From Penicillus capitatus (Eukaryota; Chlorophyta): a DNA stretch of 64,000 nucleotides. The translations under genes and the position numbers were made by a program. Below are positions 20,722-32,518 of the stretch, piece after piece; the first letter of the stretch is position 1, and every line of letters starts with the position of its first letter. Below the pieces are notes generated by a model, which was not told the DNA's origin, did no database searches, and saw only the letters and a program-made list of their open reading frames with translations. The stretch is taken from NCBI GenBank assembly GCA_965649825.1, contig OZ287702.1, positions 248,001 to 312,000 of the forward strand, written 5' to 3'.

Positions 20722-23079
20722 ATGGACTGGTACACGGTTGATGAAGTATCTGAAGACGAGGCGCTCGAAGTTATCCACATCTCGCGCGTTTCTGTCTGAT
20801 GTCTCTCCTTACAGAATGCTCCCTCGTCGGCGCGGGAGCAGATTGTCTTCCTGATAGACGCGCATCCAAAGATGTTTGATAAGCTTGAAGAGGATCAGGT
20901 CTGTCGACATGTGTTGTTTTCAGAGGACAAGATCGCTATGCAGGGCATTCAAGCAACCTCATTGTTTGATCTCACTCTTCGCGTCTGCCTGGATGTACTC
21001 AGAAGCCGAGTCATCGATTCGCCCTACGATGAAATGAGTGTGATCTTCTATGGCACAGTGATGGCAGATCCATGGAACCATCTCTGACGCACTGCCGCAG
21101 AAAACGAAGAACAATGAACAAGGATTTGAGTATGTCCACATCTTTCAGGAGTTGGACGTGACAGAGGTCCAAAGAATTAAGACCATTGGATCTTTCACAG
21201 GCGAACACGCAAACATCTGAATCAAGCATTCAGCTGTGGTGTATGCGATAGAGGCGAGTTTTCATGAGACGATTGGCATTCATGCCGATCCTGCGGCCGT
21301 GTCAGCAGAGAGCCTGAAACTTGGTCTGTGGACAGCCAAGGATCTCCTGGACAACAGGTGCTCGCCCACAGTGCAAGACATCACTTGAGATGCATTGCGA
21401 TATCCAGATGGAAAACAGCGAAGACCATTTTGCTCTTTACCCCCAACAACGATCCATGTGCCAGTTCTTCCGAAGACAGGTCAATCGCTCACAAACGATC
21501 GATCTCGTTATGGGACATGTCTTGATGGCGTGCAGAGATCAGATCATGACGCGCGTCAAGTCATTTTCGGAAGCCGGGATCCAGTTACGGATCTTTGTGC
21601 TTCCTACGGACAAGACAGTCCCTTCCACGACTTTTTGGAAGGAAGTGAACGACAGTGCTAAGATTGATGAAGATGAGGACGATTTTGGTGATGATGTCCT
21701 GCAGCGACTGGAAAATCTCTTTGATGTTGTTCGGAAGAAATCCCAACAGAAACGATCGCTCGCTTCCCTGCCGCTCACCATCATCAAAGATATCACCTGT
21801 GCTGTCAAAGTCCTCGATGAGATCCTTTGCCTCTATCTAATCGTCTGTTATAGCTTTACGCTTTGGTCCGGCCGGCTACAAAAGGAAAGGTGATGAAGCT
21901 GGATAGCTCCCATGCCAATGAAGAACTTGTGGCATCGACGGCATACATTTGCAATGACACGGGTCAGGGAATCTCTCTCGTTGTCTGTGTGTAACTAAGT
22001 GCAGGAGCAGGTGCCAAGTTGGACAGAGTGGAGCATTTCTGTTATCGACCCGAGAGAACGGATCCAAGTCGCTATCCTGCATTCGTGATGACCCATGACG
22101 AGTTAGAAAGCGCAAGAAGACAGAGTTCAAAGCCCGGCATCAGAGTTCTTGGATTTCAGTCAACAGGAGCTTTGAAAGACTATCATCAGCTGTGTCCATC
22201 TGTCTTTGTGTATCCAGACGAGAGCAGTCAGAGAGGCAGCAAAGCCACGTGCATCGCACTCCATGAGAGTCTGCTGAGAAATGGAACCATGGCGATCTGT
22301 CAGTACCGCAAGACGGAAAACAGCGAGAGCCGTATGGCCGCTCTTCTGGCCCAGCAAGAGACACGCGATCGAGATGGGCGACAGGTTGCATCGCTGCTCA
22401 GTGAAAAGACGTCGGAATGAAAGGCATTTCTAGGTCTATCCTCCTGGATTTCACCTGATCGTGCTTCCCTTTCTCGACGATATCCGCTATCCCGAACTCG
22501 ACCCCAAAATTGTGGGCGACGATTTCTACTATGCAAACGAAGATCAAATCAGCAAAGCATCGGCGTTGGTAGAGGCGACGACACTTGAAGAGGATTTCTC
22601 AACCACAGACATCTCCAACCCGCATCTCCAACGCCACTTTCAGATCATCGAGGTCACGATCCGAAAGACCTTTTCAGAATCCCTTCAGAATCAACGATGC
22701 TCTTCAGGCTCTTGCACTAGGAGAAGACATCCCAGACATTGCAGATTTCGTGGATGAAACGCTTCCCAGCGAAGAGGCGATGCGAGAGCATGAAGATGCA
22801 GTCGTGGCGTTCAAGACATCTGTCTATGGAGCACAAGGCGAGGAGGCGGCGTTTCCATCTGGAAAGAAACGCAAAATGGAAAGAGAGGAAGATCCAAGAG
22901 TGTTTGTGGCGAAGACGAACTGGAAAGAGCTTGCTCAGAATGATAATCTGGGCAGTCTCACCGTCGACAAGCTGAAGATGTACCTGGAATTCCACAATTT
23001 GCCACTGTCGGGACGCAAAGCCGATATTATCGTTCGAATCAAGGCACACATCGCCATCGGGTTGTCGCCTGACGGTTAA
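20722..23079 (+). CDS. XRCC6: DNA end-binding protein Ku70
   Basis: DNA-binding subunit of the Ku heterodimer for non-homologous end joining. The first exon (MDWYTVDEVSEDEALE) joins across a short intron to NAPSSAREQIVFLIDAHPKM, the start of the vWA-like domain. Later parts give FDLTLRVCLDVLRSRVIDSP, MSVIFYGT, and the Ku core with LRFGPAGYKRK-like frame, VEHFCYRPE, IRVLGFQSTGALKDYHQL, PSVFVYPDES, GFHLIVLPFLDDIRYPEL. The C-terminus has a basic KKRKMERE stretch and ends with a SAP domain (LTVDKLKMYLEFHNLPLSGR then KADIIVRIKAHI). Many short introns; about 650 residues. The partner Ku80 is not in the window. Confidence 0.9.
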
Positions 23080-23359
23080 CTCCTGCTCGATGCACGCGGA
23101 GCTGAAGAAGATGAGCCAATGCGCGCATGGGATCAAGACAGATTTCGAGGCCATGGATGTGCATATCTCTTTAACTGTCGGTTCCTCGCGGCGAAGTTGA
23201 ATGCTCGCGTCGTGAGCAGTTAGTTTTTCGATGGTTAGGCGTCCTCTTAAGAAATGCTGTATGGTGCCGAGCGAAGATCCCTGTGCATTTCAGCGTCTGT
23301 CTTTCCACGTTTGCGTGTTCGATGAGGACATGGCTTCTGTTTTAGAAAGATGGTTTGCC
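23080..23359. other. Intergenic gap before the secreted protein gene
   Basis: About 280 bp. The open frame runs upstream of ATG 23360, but the signal peptide starts at that ATG, so the upstream part is taken as leader. Confidence 0.5.
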
Positions 23360-25373
23360 ATGAAGTGGTTCTTCTTCTTAAGTGTTCTGTTATCTCATAC
23401 CAATGTCATCGAGGCAGTTTCGAAAGGCTCGTTGTTGCATGGGAGCGCGCTTCCGGCATCTGACCTCAGATTTCATTCTTCGCGCCGCATACATGATGCT
23501 CTGACTGCCATCCATTCGGCAAAGGTCGAGCCTCATTCCGCATCAGAAGGCATTCAAGAGAACTTATTCCCTCAGTTGCAAATGCCATCTGTTGCCGAAT
23601 CCAGACGGCAATTACTGGAGAAACAGAATACGACGTGTGCATGGGATGATGAGACGAGCAGCTGCTCGTTGTCAGGTTCTGCAGTGTTTCGTGTCCTGGA
23701 GCAAACAGACAATCCAGTCTCTAACTATCTACAGGACGTCTTGGTAAGATACGACGTGACGCATTCATTTATCCTTCATGGATCTCTCTTCAGAGGTGCC
23801 GCCTCGCGGAAGACGAGGCCACATGCAGCAAAAGAGATTGCAAATGGTATGAGGCATTGCTGGGTACGTAAGGTGCGCAATTGTCGTTCTCCAGGAAAGG
23901 CTCCAGCTGCGACATATCGCATGAGATCTTTCGAGAGTTTACCTCTGTCGATTGCCTATCGAATATTGCCCATCTCGTAGAGGAAGATGCCGGAAAGCTC
24001 GAGTGCTCCGCTTTGCTGACAGAGGAAGAGTGTCAGACAGCCGAGCGTTGTATGTGGTAGCAAGGCACACCGCTCTGTTTCGTGCCAAAGAGGCTGTTTA
24101 CTAGGATGGATTCTTACGCTTCTTGTGTTTTTGATCAATTTCGTTACCACCACGGCGTTCCTTCTTCCCGCGGCATGCCTTACAGTTTTGAAAAAGTGCG
24201 ATCAAAGTGATGCACGCTTTGATCAATGTGCAGTTGAATGTAGCTCTACGATGAAAGTGAAGCTCGACTTGTGAAGGAAGTAGAAGCGGCGATCGAGAGT
24301 GGACGCATCGAGGACTGGTCAGATATTCTCTTGTGGACGCCTGCAGCATTCGAATGTCCTTCGGAGTATTAATCCGTGGTAATAATGCCTGCATCTTTTC
24401 TCCCGAGTTTCTCCCCGTGTGCTTGTCTACAGGAATGTGCCTATGTTGAAGCATTCAGAGAAGCTCAAAAAATCGACATCTATTGCCTCAATACCTACGC
24501 GGATGCAACACTGAGCCTCAATTGCGGCGGCGACTCTCTTTGTCAACCAACCGGAAATCCAAACGCTCCATGCAAAGTGTCGGACCGCATTCTCTTCAAT
24601 GCCTCCTTTGCAGCAGAAGAGGCAAGATAGTGTCTGTGCCTGCTTGCTGACCGAGGGTCCATAGGAATCAGCCAATCGAATCGAAGATCCAGAGGCACGG
24701 AGTTTCGAGTTAAAAACACTCGAATGCCTTCAGATTCGGGAAGAAGATGAATGCACAGGTGGATGCTTCTATCCCCGCTCCTTGACATTTCCCATTGGAC
24801 TTTTTTTAGGAGACTGCACTTGGATCGCAAACGCCAATGCTTGCTCTGTCAGTCCAGTGTGGACCGCCAATAAAGTCTACCGTCTTGTGGGCGACTCAGA
24901 GAATGTGGTTTGCCAGTTCTTCACCTCAGATGCCACAAGCAAGTGCACGGAGATAGATTACGCGCCAAACTGCACTGCGAATCCTTCATGTCTGTGGAAC
25001 AAACGTTCAAGTGAGAAGCCTGCCTTCTTGTCATTGTGAGACAGCGATGGTAGGTGTTTGCATGGCTGGATTCTATACGTGGCTGGAGATCGCCGTGGAA
25101 GACTCGCTGATGCAGGCAGATGTTCTGCTGATGCAGGATCTCTGCTTTGGCAGTGAGACCGTGTCACAGTGCTATGACACAGCACTGACTGACAACTTGG
25201 ACGAGGGAGTATTCGCTCTAACAGCAGAAGCTCCAGAATCATCAGCAGCTCAAGCTCCTGATCACGAAACCGCTTTAGATACTGAATCCCACAAAGGCAC
25301 ACCATCTGAAATGGAACCTGATCGTTTGCACAGAGCCATGGGAGGTGATGTGATCGGTGAACTGAGTTTGTAG
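23360..25373 (+). CDS. Secreted cysteine-rich protein with C-x-W modules
   Basis: Family not recognised. The start MKWFFFLSVLLSHTNVIEAV is a clear signal peptide, and this fixes the ATG at 23360. After about 90 residues come repeated modules ending with a C-x-W or C-x-x-C pattern: NTTCAWDDETSSCSLS, CSKRDCKWKGSSCDIS, CQTAERCMWMDSYASCVFD, GDCTWIANANACSVSP, CTANPSCLWN. Exons join in frame across introns of about 45-50 nt near 23745-23790, 23875-23920, 24057-24104 and 24125-24180; later joins were not all solved. The last exon ends with an acidic tail. There is no obvious membrane anchor. It may be an extracellular structural or binding protein; I infer no enzyme activity. Confidence 0.6.
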
Positions 25374-26350
25374 ATTGCTCTAGATGATCTGTTAGACTGG
25401 ATATCTATCGTTTTTCGGTCCAAATAACGGAAAATAAAATGTATTACATTGTCATCGTGGGGTGATGACAAGTTTAGAAAGCTCTTTATTTCGTTGTCGA
25501 ACTGCAGTTGGTGGCATCTCTCTCTCTCTCGCCAGAGGAATGGAACCTTTTCATTGTCGCGTGGAATGACTGTGGGCAAGGAAGAGGGAGAATGTCTTCT
25601 ATCTGACGTTTTGTTCGTGATCGATATAGATATATCTCCTGCCTTTTCTCAGACTTCGGCAAAGGTTATTCCACAAGTCAAAGTCTACATAAATAATGGA
25701 TGTATCTTGAATGTCAGATACTATCTGAAAGTAGCTTTGTATGGAAGACGCAGAGACAGACGTTTCTTGTTGATGATTCTGTTTGACAAATCTAACCATC
25801 AGGCCTTCTGTGGGTCATTTTTACTGGCGCACCCAGTAACCCGAATCTGCAAATTGCATAGCGAAAGCTCAATAGGTTTCATCACGAATTCTTATTAGAA
25901 GGCAGATGAAACAGTACAGTCAAATCGAATCAGGACATCTAATTCGATCCATCCCACATTGCACCCACTCTACGTGACAACTCTAAACCATGCAAGACAT
26001 CGCACTGTCTTGGATACTAAGGCACGAAAGACAAGAGAGAATATTAAACGGGATGTAAGCATGCATTATCGTCTAAACAAGGATCCTTGATGTCAGAAGA
26101 GACACAGCGTGAGGTGCGAACGAATATCATCTCCTCTTTTCCCTTGACCTACCTACTCTTCCCTCTTTGGCGATACACGGGACATAATCGTGGACACTGT
26201 CACAAAGCATCGTTACTCGAGAGGCGTCTTCCATTTGCTATATTGCCTTTGGCTTTCTCTCTCAGTGTCCTGATCTGCTCCCTTCAGAAGACCGTTTGGA
26301 GAAAACAGTCATTCTGAAATGGATTTGGCGGAACGGTGTCAAATAAGAAC
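25374..26350. other. Nearly 1 kb without a recognised gene
   Basis: Open frames at 25449-25898 and elsewhere show no domain, signal or splice partner. The part near 25500-25530 holds a (TC)n run. It lies between two plus-strand genes, so it should hold the promoter of the IGPS-like gene. Confidence 0.45.
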
Positions 26351-27568
26351 ATGATGCATTCATGCCGAACCTTCAGAGCAGCCGTTCCGTCTCAGCGACG
26401 GCTTTCAACACGGCCACAGTGTTCCCGAGTACTCGCCGCTCATCAACGACGTGCTCAGCAAGGCGAGACGCCAACAGAGGGGAACAAAGGACTGCGAGAA
26501 ATCATCAAGTTCTCCACAACGACTCCTTCAAGAGGGCCCTTACTAGTGACCCACTGTTTCTCAGAAGAAAACAGAAAGAATTGGCGGAGCATCTCTCTGC
26601 ATACGAAGACGACGTGGTTGAAGAGAGATTGGCAACCGCTTTGCACGCAGAGAATCCAAATCCACATCGTATGGCACAACTCGTGCCCGCTATCAAGATG
26701 GCAAAAGTCTCCTATCTCTCTCGATGAGCCCCTCGTGCATCACCCTCTTCATCAGGGACGACCTGTTCTGATTTTTGAGCTGCATCGTTCTTTGCTGCAA
26801 GAGAACGGCGAAGTGGACAGTCTGGCAAAATTGGCACAGCGATTGGAAATGGCATCGGCTGACTGTTTATGTCTCTCAACGGATCGATCCAGTTCAGAAG
26901 GGCTGAAAGATCTCTTCACCGTTTCTAGATCTGTCAAGATTCCTGTGCTGGCCAGAGATTGGTACATCCATCCCCTTCAGGTGAGGAGCCCTTCATTCCT
27001 CCCAATACAGCGATCGAAAGATGCCATGTCAGATTCTTGAGGCGAAAGAGGCGGGCGCTTCTGGCGTCGTCGGCATCATCGCTTGCGTCTCCATTCATGG
27101 AACGCCATTGTTGAGCAGTTTTGCTGCTGCGATCGGCATCGACGCCCCTGTCGAAGTGCTTTCCTGTCCATTCTGCTCATAGCTTCCTGTCAGCTTCTCA
27201 ACATCTTGCAGGTCCTGAATCTCGGTGAAGTGGAGGAAATGTCGAAGCATGGTGTCCCGATGTTCTGTTTGAACTGCTCCGTTGGGTTATCCCTCTCTGG
27301 AATCGCAGGAATCACAACGGATGTCACAGAAGGCATTCTCCGCTCCCTTCCCTTTGACACCGTCTCCGTTGTTGGCATCAAGAAGATCAAGGAAGTTCGG
27401 AATGCAGCATATGTATATCACAGATTCAGCCGCCCTTGCATAGACCATCTGTTGTTCTTAGGCAGGAGCTGATGCCATACTGATCAAGCATACATGCATA
27501 CCGCCTGCCAGAGACGACTTTCATGATTTCGTAGGGAAGATTCAGTTCCTGACCAGCGGCGATGACTG
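26351..27568 (+). CDS. Indole-3-glycerol-phosphate synthase-like TIM barrel, catalytic residues changed
   Basis: The order of barrel strands matches TrpC/IGPS: PVLIFELHRSLLQ, CLCLSTDRSSSEGLKDLF, VKIPVLARDWYIHPLQ, ILEAKEAGASGVVGIIACV, IGIDAPVEVLNLGEVEEMS, TVSVVGIKKIKE, and AGADAILIKHTCIPP. In real IGPS the first block carries E-x-K, and the third carries the general-acid K in KDF. Here these lysines are H and R, and the NNRDL block is replaced, so normal catalysis looks unlikely. The final intron (after KIKE) and the one after APVE are clear GT-AG introns. The N-terminus (MMHSCRTFRAAVPSQRRLS) is rich in R and S and could be an organelle targeting peptide. The frames between 26420 and 26700 were not fully resolved. 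Confidence 0.7.
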
Positions 27569-27619
27569 AGCGTCTTGTCACGTCGTTTAACGGAACGAAC
27601 ATTGTAGACGCGAATTGAG

Positions 27620-28205
27620 ATGGCTTATGACAATTACGACCGCGTAAGGCGAGACGCGACTCTCGGCATCCACCCAACAATGCGTTGCGTTGTGTAGAGG
27701 GTCGTTATCTATCCCGCCTATATTAACAAAGACAAGACACGGGCAGAGGGTCGAAAAATCAGTGCCGATAAAGGTGTGACTTCTCCTGTGTCGACCGATA
27801 CGGTCACTCTTTCTCGACAGGGTGTGAGAAACCGTTAGCGACTGAAATCTATGATGTGGTGAGTTTCTTGAAACTGCCATGCGAAATAGAGGTAATATTC
27901 AGTTTTGCTATCCCCGTCCAATAAGGTGCGTGTGGTGTCTGACCTTGTAGTTGAACAAGTCCTATTCACGGGAGTGGTGGGTTCAAGGCCGGGTACGTGT
28001 ACAGCTGAAGGCAGACAACGGCAAAGCATTCCATCCCGATATCCCTTCACGCAGAGAGCTTCTCCTGAAAGTGGCCAGTCTAGTGCCACGTCATCCAAAT
28101 CGTCAACAGAAGGCACAGCAGGAGAAAGAGACGAAAGCCACAACATCGACAGCAAAGGGCAAACATCACAGTGGAAAAGGCAAAGGAAAGAAAGGAAAGA
28201 AATGA
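27620..28205 (+). CDS. SRP19: Signal recognition particle 19 kDa protein
   Basis: Binds SRP RNA and helps assemble the particle for protein targeting to the ER. Exon 1 is eight codons (MAYDNYDR); exon 2 gives RVVIYPAYINKDKTRAEGRK then ISADK; exon 3 CEKPLATEIYDVV and FLKLPCEIE; exon 4 LNKSYSREW then GRVRVQLKADNGKAF, and a lysine-rich end KGKGKKGKK. All pieces match SRP19 in order. Three introns of about 46-60 nt; the second ends with the CACTCTTT motif. It starts 51 bp after the IGPS-like stop. Confidence 0.95.
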
Positions 28206-28457
28206 CGAGACACTCTGAAATCTATGCACTGCACAATGCTGACACGATGTGGAGGAATGGAAATCCCGTTTGGTGACGGAAGTGACTTGTTTGTTGTCGC
28301 ACGGGATAGGGGGTTGGTTGTACGAATACCATCAGATGAGGCGTTACAGACAGGCAGGTTCAACACATATAGCACAAGTCCATGAACAGATGCAGGACAT
28401 GTGGCCTATCGATGGTTTATGATGCCGTCAGAGGTGTTTCTTTGTGAGAACGCGGTT
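28206..28457. other. Gap between convergent SRP19 and SERINC
   Basis: About 250 bp. Nothing recognised beyond presumed 3' ends. Confidence 0.5.
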
Positions 28458-29989
28458 TCAGGAGAAATCGCGATCGGGGAAAAGCAGAGGGGCCACCAAT
28501 GTCCAGACGTAGACGAAAACGGTGAAGAACTGTGATCCCATCTTCACCCAAACAGATGTCCAGCTCACACCTGCAGACAAGACATCTCACTCTTTGCCCA
28601 ATGCATCTGCATGAAAGTGGGTACCGATCGCGACATCGACGTTATCGTTTGTTCCCCAATCGGTGAGCAGCATTGCCACATAGAGACTTGCCAAACTGAA
28701 AATCAAATGGAAAAAACTGTAGTTGTAGGCGACAGGCTTAAATTCATCGAGGGCTCTTTCATCTCCTCTGGATGTTCTCTGTTCAGCAGGTGCTGTTGAC
28801 TTGCCATCCAGTCCAGACGATGTCAACTGTCCCTCTTCCGCAGCCATCAACGGTGCTTGGTTTTCTCCTGAATCTGCCATAACGCACGCACGCACACCTT
28901 AGCAGAACATACCTCATGTAAGTGGCCCGTTACCTGAACGTGTCAGATTGAATGTTCCCGTGTTGGATCCTGCACGAATGGCCGAATAGACGACAGTAAT
29001 GAGTGTCACACAGAGACCGAAGAAAATGGATGTTCCTTTGGCGGCATCTTTATCGGCCATTCCGTTGCATCCGTAGTCATTCGGTTCACTGGAGAGCGCC
29101 GTAAAGGCCAAAAATCCACAGTAGACACTGACGGCACTGGCAGGAAAGAGCGAACCATTGGGAAAGAAGCTCATGATGGACATGATAGTGAAACCCACCG
29201 TCGCCAGCAATGTCCATATCAGCAATGACACATTCAAAGAACAGGATCCAGCACCGGAGGGTTTGAAGTAATGGAAACCCAATCCCAGAAAGGTCGCATG
29301 AATGGCATAGAGTACGACGACGGTAAAGACCATTGCATAGGTATAGATCTGGCTGATTTCGGATTGTTCATACCAAGCATCATTCAACATGCACACAAAA
29401 TCGATGAGAATCAAGGTCTGGATGACCAGGAAAGAGGCAGAGCCAACACGGGACAGCCATTCGAACCAGTGCATGTGTCCAGGAATGAAGAAAGGCAAAA
29501 CCAGACACAGTACCCATATGATGCCTTTGATGGGCCAGTTGCCATGCTGCACTTCTTCATGACGCAGATCGTTTTTGTATCTGGTGTTCAGAAGCAACAG
29601 CGACATTCCTGTGAAGAAAATCTGCAAGGACAGGACGTGATATGTTTGTCGCTCTTTTCATTTGTGTGACGCTTACAAAATTTCCAAACGTCATGCGATA
29701 GACGGCCTGGTCACCGTACCACACGTCATCGTTGTTCTTGTGATAGTGTACACCTGCAGACGCTGTTTTTTGGTAGAGGGTCGACAGGCGAAAGCAGACC
29801 TGGCACTAAGTTGACCATTTCTCGAGCATAGTCACGCATTATCCATGCCAATATCATCGTGGAGATAAAGAGGACCGTATATCCGGCCCTGGCGCTTCGT
29901 TGCATGACATGGTTATGGAGACACTTGCATCCTCCGCAGAAAAGGACGGAGAAAAACGTCCCTACGCAGGCACCGGCTGCAGCAAACAT
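28458..29989 (-). CDS. Serine incorporator family membrane protein
   Basis: SERINC/TDE1-type multi-pass protein of endomembranes, linked to lipid and serine handling. Starts MFAAAGACVGTFFSVLFCGG at 29989, then RSARAGYTVLFISTMILAWI. Middle exon with several membrane segments: GIIWVLCLVLPFFIPGHMHW, WLSRVGSASFLVIQTLILID with AWYEQSE, SVYCGFLAFTALSSEPN with the family C in NDYGCN. The end is EFKPVAYNYSFFHLIFSLAS, LLTDWGT, then across a 54-nt intron SWTSVWVK and WTLVAPLLFPDRDFS, the family C-terminus. It is divergent from PP6, 89 bp between start codons. Confidence 0.93.
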
Positions 29990-30078
29990 TTAGCAAACGT
30001 TATCGATACAGTGAAATGCACAAACATACACGTCAGCGATGCGGATCCTTGACACTGTGATGTGACGTGTGTGCGACG

Positions 30079-31290
30079 ATGGGTATCGACTTGGATCAAT
30101 GGATTGAGAAAGTCAAGAAATGCGAACCACTGACCGAACTGGAACTCCAGTCGCTCTGCGAATACGTACGTACGCGCTTCTAGATGTCCCTGTTTGCGAG
30201 ACGGGGCGAAATTAGGTGAAAGACATACTAATAGAAGAGTCCAACGTCCAACCTGTCAACTGTCCTGTGACTGTATAAAACAGACTGCCTCACACAAATG
30301 AGATGACAGCTGGTATTAGGTATGTGGAGACATACATGGCCAGTTCCACGATTTGCTGAAGCTGTTTGAAACGGGAGGCGAAGTGCCAGACACGAGTTAT
30401 ATATTTCTGGGTGATTTTGTGGATCGTGGATACAACAGCCTAGAGTCCTTTACACTACTCATGTTACTCAAAGCACGATTTCCAGCACACATGACATTGC
30501 TGCGAGGAAATCATGAAAGCCGACAAATAACACAAGTCACACATTGCCAGTACAGCTTCAGTACAGCAGCGAGATATGTACAGGTGTACGGCTTCTATGA
30601 TGAATGCCAGCGGAAGTATGGAAACGCCAATGCTTGGAAGTACTGCACAGACGTGTTTGATTACCTCACGCTATCTGTCCACCCATCCTATTCCTGTGGC
30701 TATGGTTGCTGAATCTGAGCATCTCTTTAGGCGATTATTGAAGGACGTGTGATCTGTGTTCATGGAGGTCTATCACCCGATCTCAGAACCGTCGATCAGG
30801 TGGATGGGCTGTTCTCTCGCGGCATCTCCGTTTCCACTGTTCGTTTGTGCAGATTCGTCTGATCGACCGGATCTGCGAGATCCCACACGACGGACCTTTC
30901 TGTGATTTAATGTGGAGCGATCCCGAGGAGATTGACACATGGGCTGTCAGCCCTCGAGGCGCGGGATGGCTGTTCGGAGAGAAGGTTGCTGCCGAATTCA
31001 ATCGCATCAACAGTTTGGAACTGATCTGCCGAGCACATCAGCTTGTTCAGGAGGGACTCAAGTACATGTTTCCTTCCGAAGAGATCCTGCAAGGAAACAC
31101 AAATCTGGATCGACTTCAGTACGAACTTGTGACGGTGTGGTCTGCTCCAAACTACTGCTACCGGTGCGGCAATGTCGCATCGATACTGGCTTTCGATGAA
31201 AAACTCAATCGGACGGAGAAAGTCTTCACAGCAACGACAGAGAATGAAACGAATCAAGTACCAAACAGCGCATCTCGGTACTTTCTCTAA
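30079..31290 (+). CDS. PPP6C: Serine/threonine protein phosphatase 6 catalytic subunit
   Basis: PPP-family phosphatase with two active-site metals. The ordered motifs are [139 protein letters not shown], ending RYFL. The best match is PP6 (EIPH, RYFL end) rather than PP2A or PP4. Five short introns were removed in frame. An insertion of about 14 residues ([14 protein letters not shown]) follows KYMF. About 318 residues; human PP6 has 305. Divergent from SERINC and convergent with the LHC gene. Confidence 0.93.
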
Positions 31291-31424
31291 GAACCATTGA
31301 CGCGTGCTGGACTGCTGTTTTGTAAAAAGGATGGCATTTAAATCTCGCATGTATCTGAAGTCATGCAACGGCAGTACAGACGACGTACAACGTTAAAATT
31401 TTATCATCCCATTGAACAGGATAT

Positions 31425-32425
31425 TCACAGTCCTGGAATGGAAACGCCATTGGTGGTGAAGTTGTTTGCCCATGGATTGCCAATGTGGTCCAACCAGTTG
31501 TCCACTGGCCCCTTTCCAGTCGCTGCTGCCTGTGCAAAGAATCCGAGAGTGGCCACCATTGCCAGGCGACCGTTTTTAATCTCCTTGAGTTTGAGTTCGT
31601 CAAGATTGCCTCCCCTGCACAAGCACAAAGAATCTGTGCAGCTCCGAATGCAGATCTTGGGGTGGCAGACTTGGCAAAACCGAACGGGTCAAAGACACCT
31701 CCCGGATAGGCGTTTTCGCCGGATCCTTTGAGAAGACCTTCTAGTCCGACGAAGGATCCAGGCTCTGCCTGACTCTGAGGTTTACGGAAATCCATCCATC
31801 GCTTCGTCTCTACCCAACCCGATAGCAACAACTGAACCATGAGCAGCGCCGCTAGAGACAGGGACGATACAATGTGTTTTGGATCATGCAAGGAGACATA
31901 CAGAAAGGAATCCCTGATCCATCGATGGCCACTTTTCCCGCTTCATACCACTCAGGTGTGTTCAAGATTCCGATCTTTGTCAAAGCCTAGAAAAAGAGTG
32001 AGATGTGATGTGACAGATGTGAAAGAGGTGTATAATTGTACGGAAGGGATGAGCATTCCTGCCAGTCCCATCATCGCCAAACGTCCGTGAATGATCTCTG
32101 CCTGTACATACCATTTCAGCGCTGCGGGATTCTTTCCCAGGTTCAGGGGATCATATCCAAAATCGCCAATCAGTCTACAGACGCACGTCACGTCTTTCTC
32201 CATCGAGATCTGCGATGCAGCTGAACGCACTCGCCCTTCAGATGAGCAGGTGGGGTGATTCCGGGTATCCACAGAGGACGATTCGCTGCCATACATGTGA
32301 CGTTGCGACTCTGAATCGCGACAGCCGTGAGGAAGAGTCACGGAAGATGGTCGACAGACTTGTCTACGTGTCGGTGCGAAACAGGGTCGCGAAGAAGGAG
32401 CGGAGACATACATCGCGGACGCCAT
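31425..32425 (-). CDS. Light-harvesting chlorophyll-binding protein
   Basis: Thylakoid antenna protein with three helices. After splicing it reads [73 protein letters not shown], then a middle helix [31 protein letters not shown], and a third helix [20 protein letters not shown] then [20 protein letters not shown]. The pigment-binding E/H and E/N/R residues of helices 1 and 3 are present. It is closest in look to LHCI-type (Lhca/Lhcr) antennae. Introns are about 45-81 nt; one ends CTCACTCTTTTTCTAG. The N-terminus starts [19 protein letters not shown], a short S/R/P-rich transit-peptide-like leader. No ER signal peptide is seen, but its first intron is not certain. Confidence 0.92.
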
Positions 32426-32518
32426 GGCAGACGATCAGAACAAAACGAAGAATGCGTAAAGGGAGCGAGATCGCAGATTCGACAATGGTCTCATCATTTA
32501 AATGCGTTTGTCGGCCCG

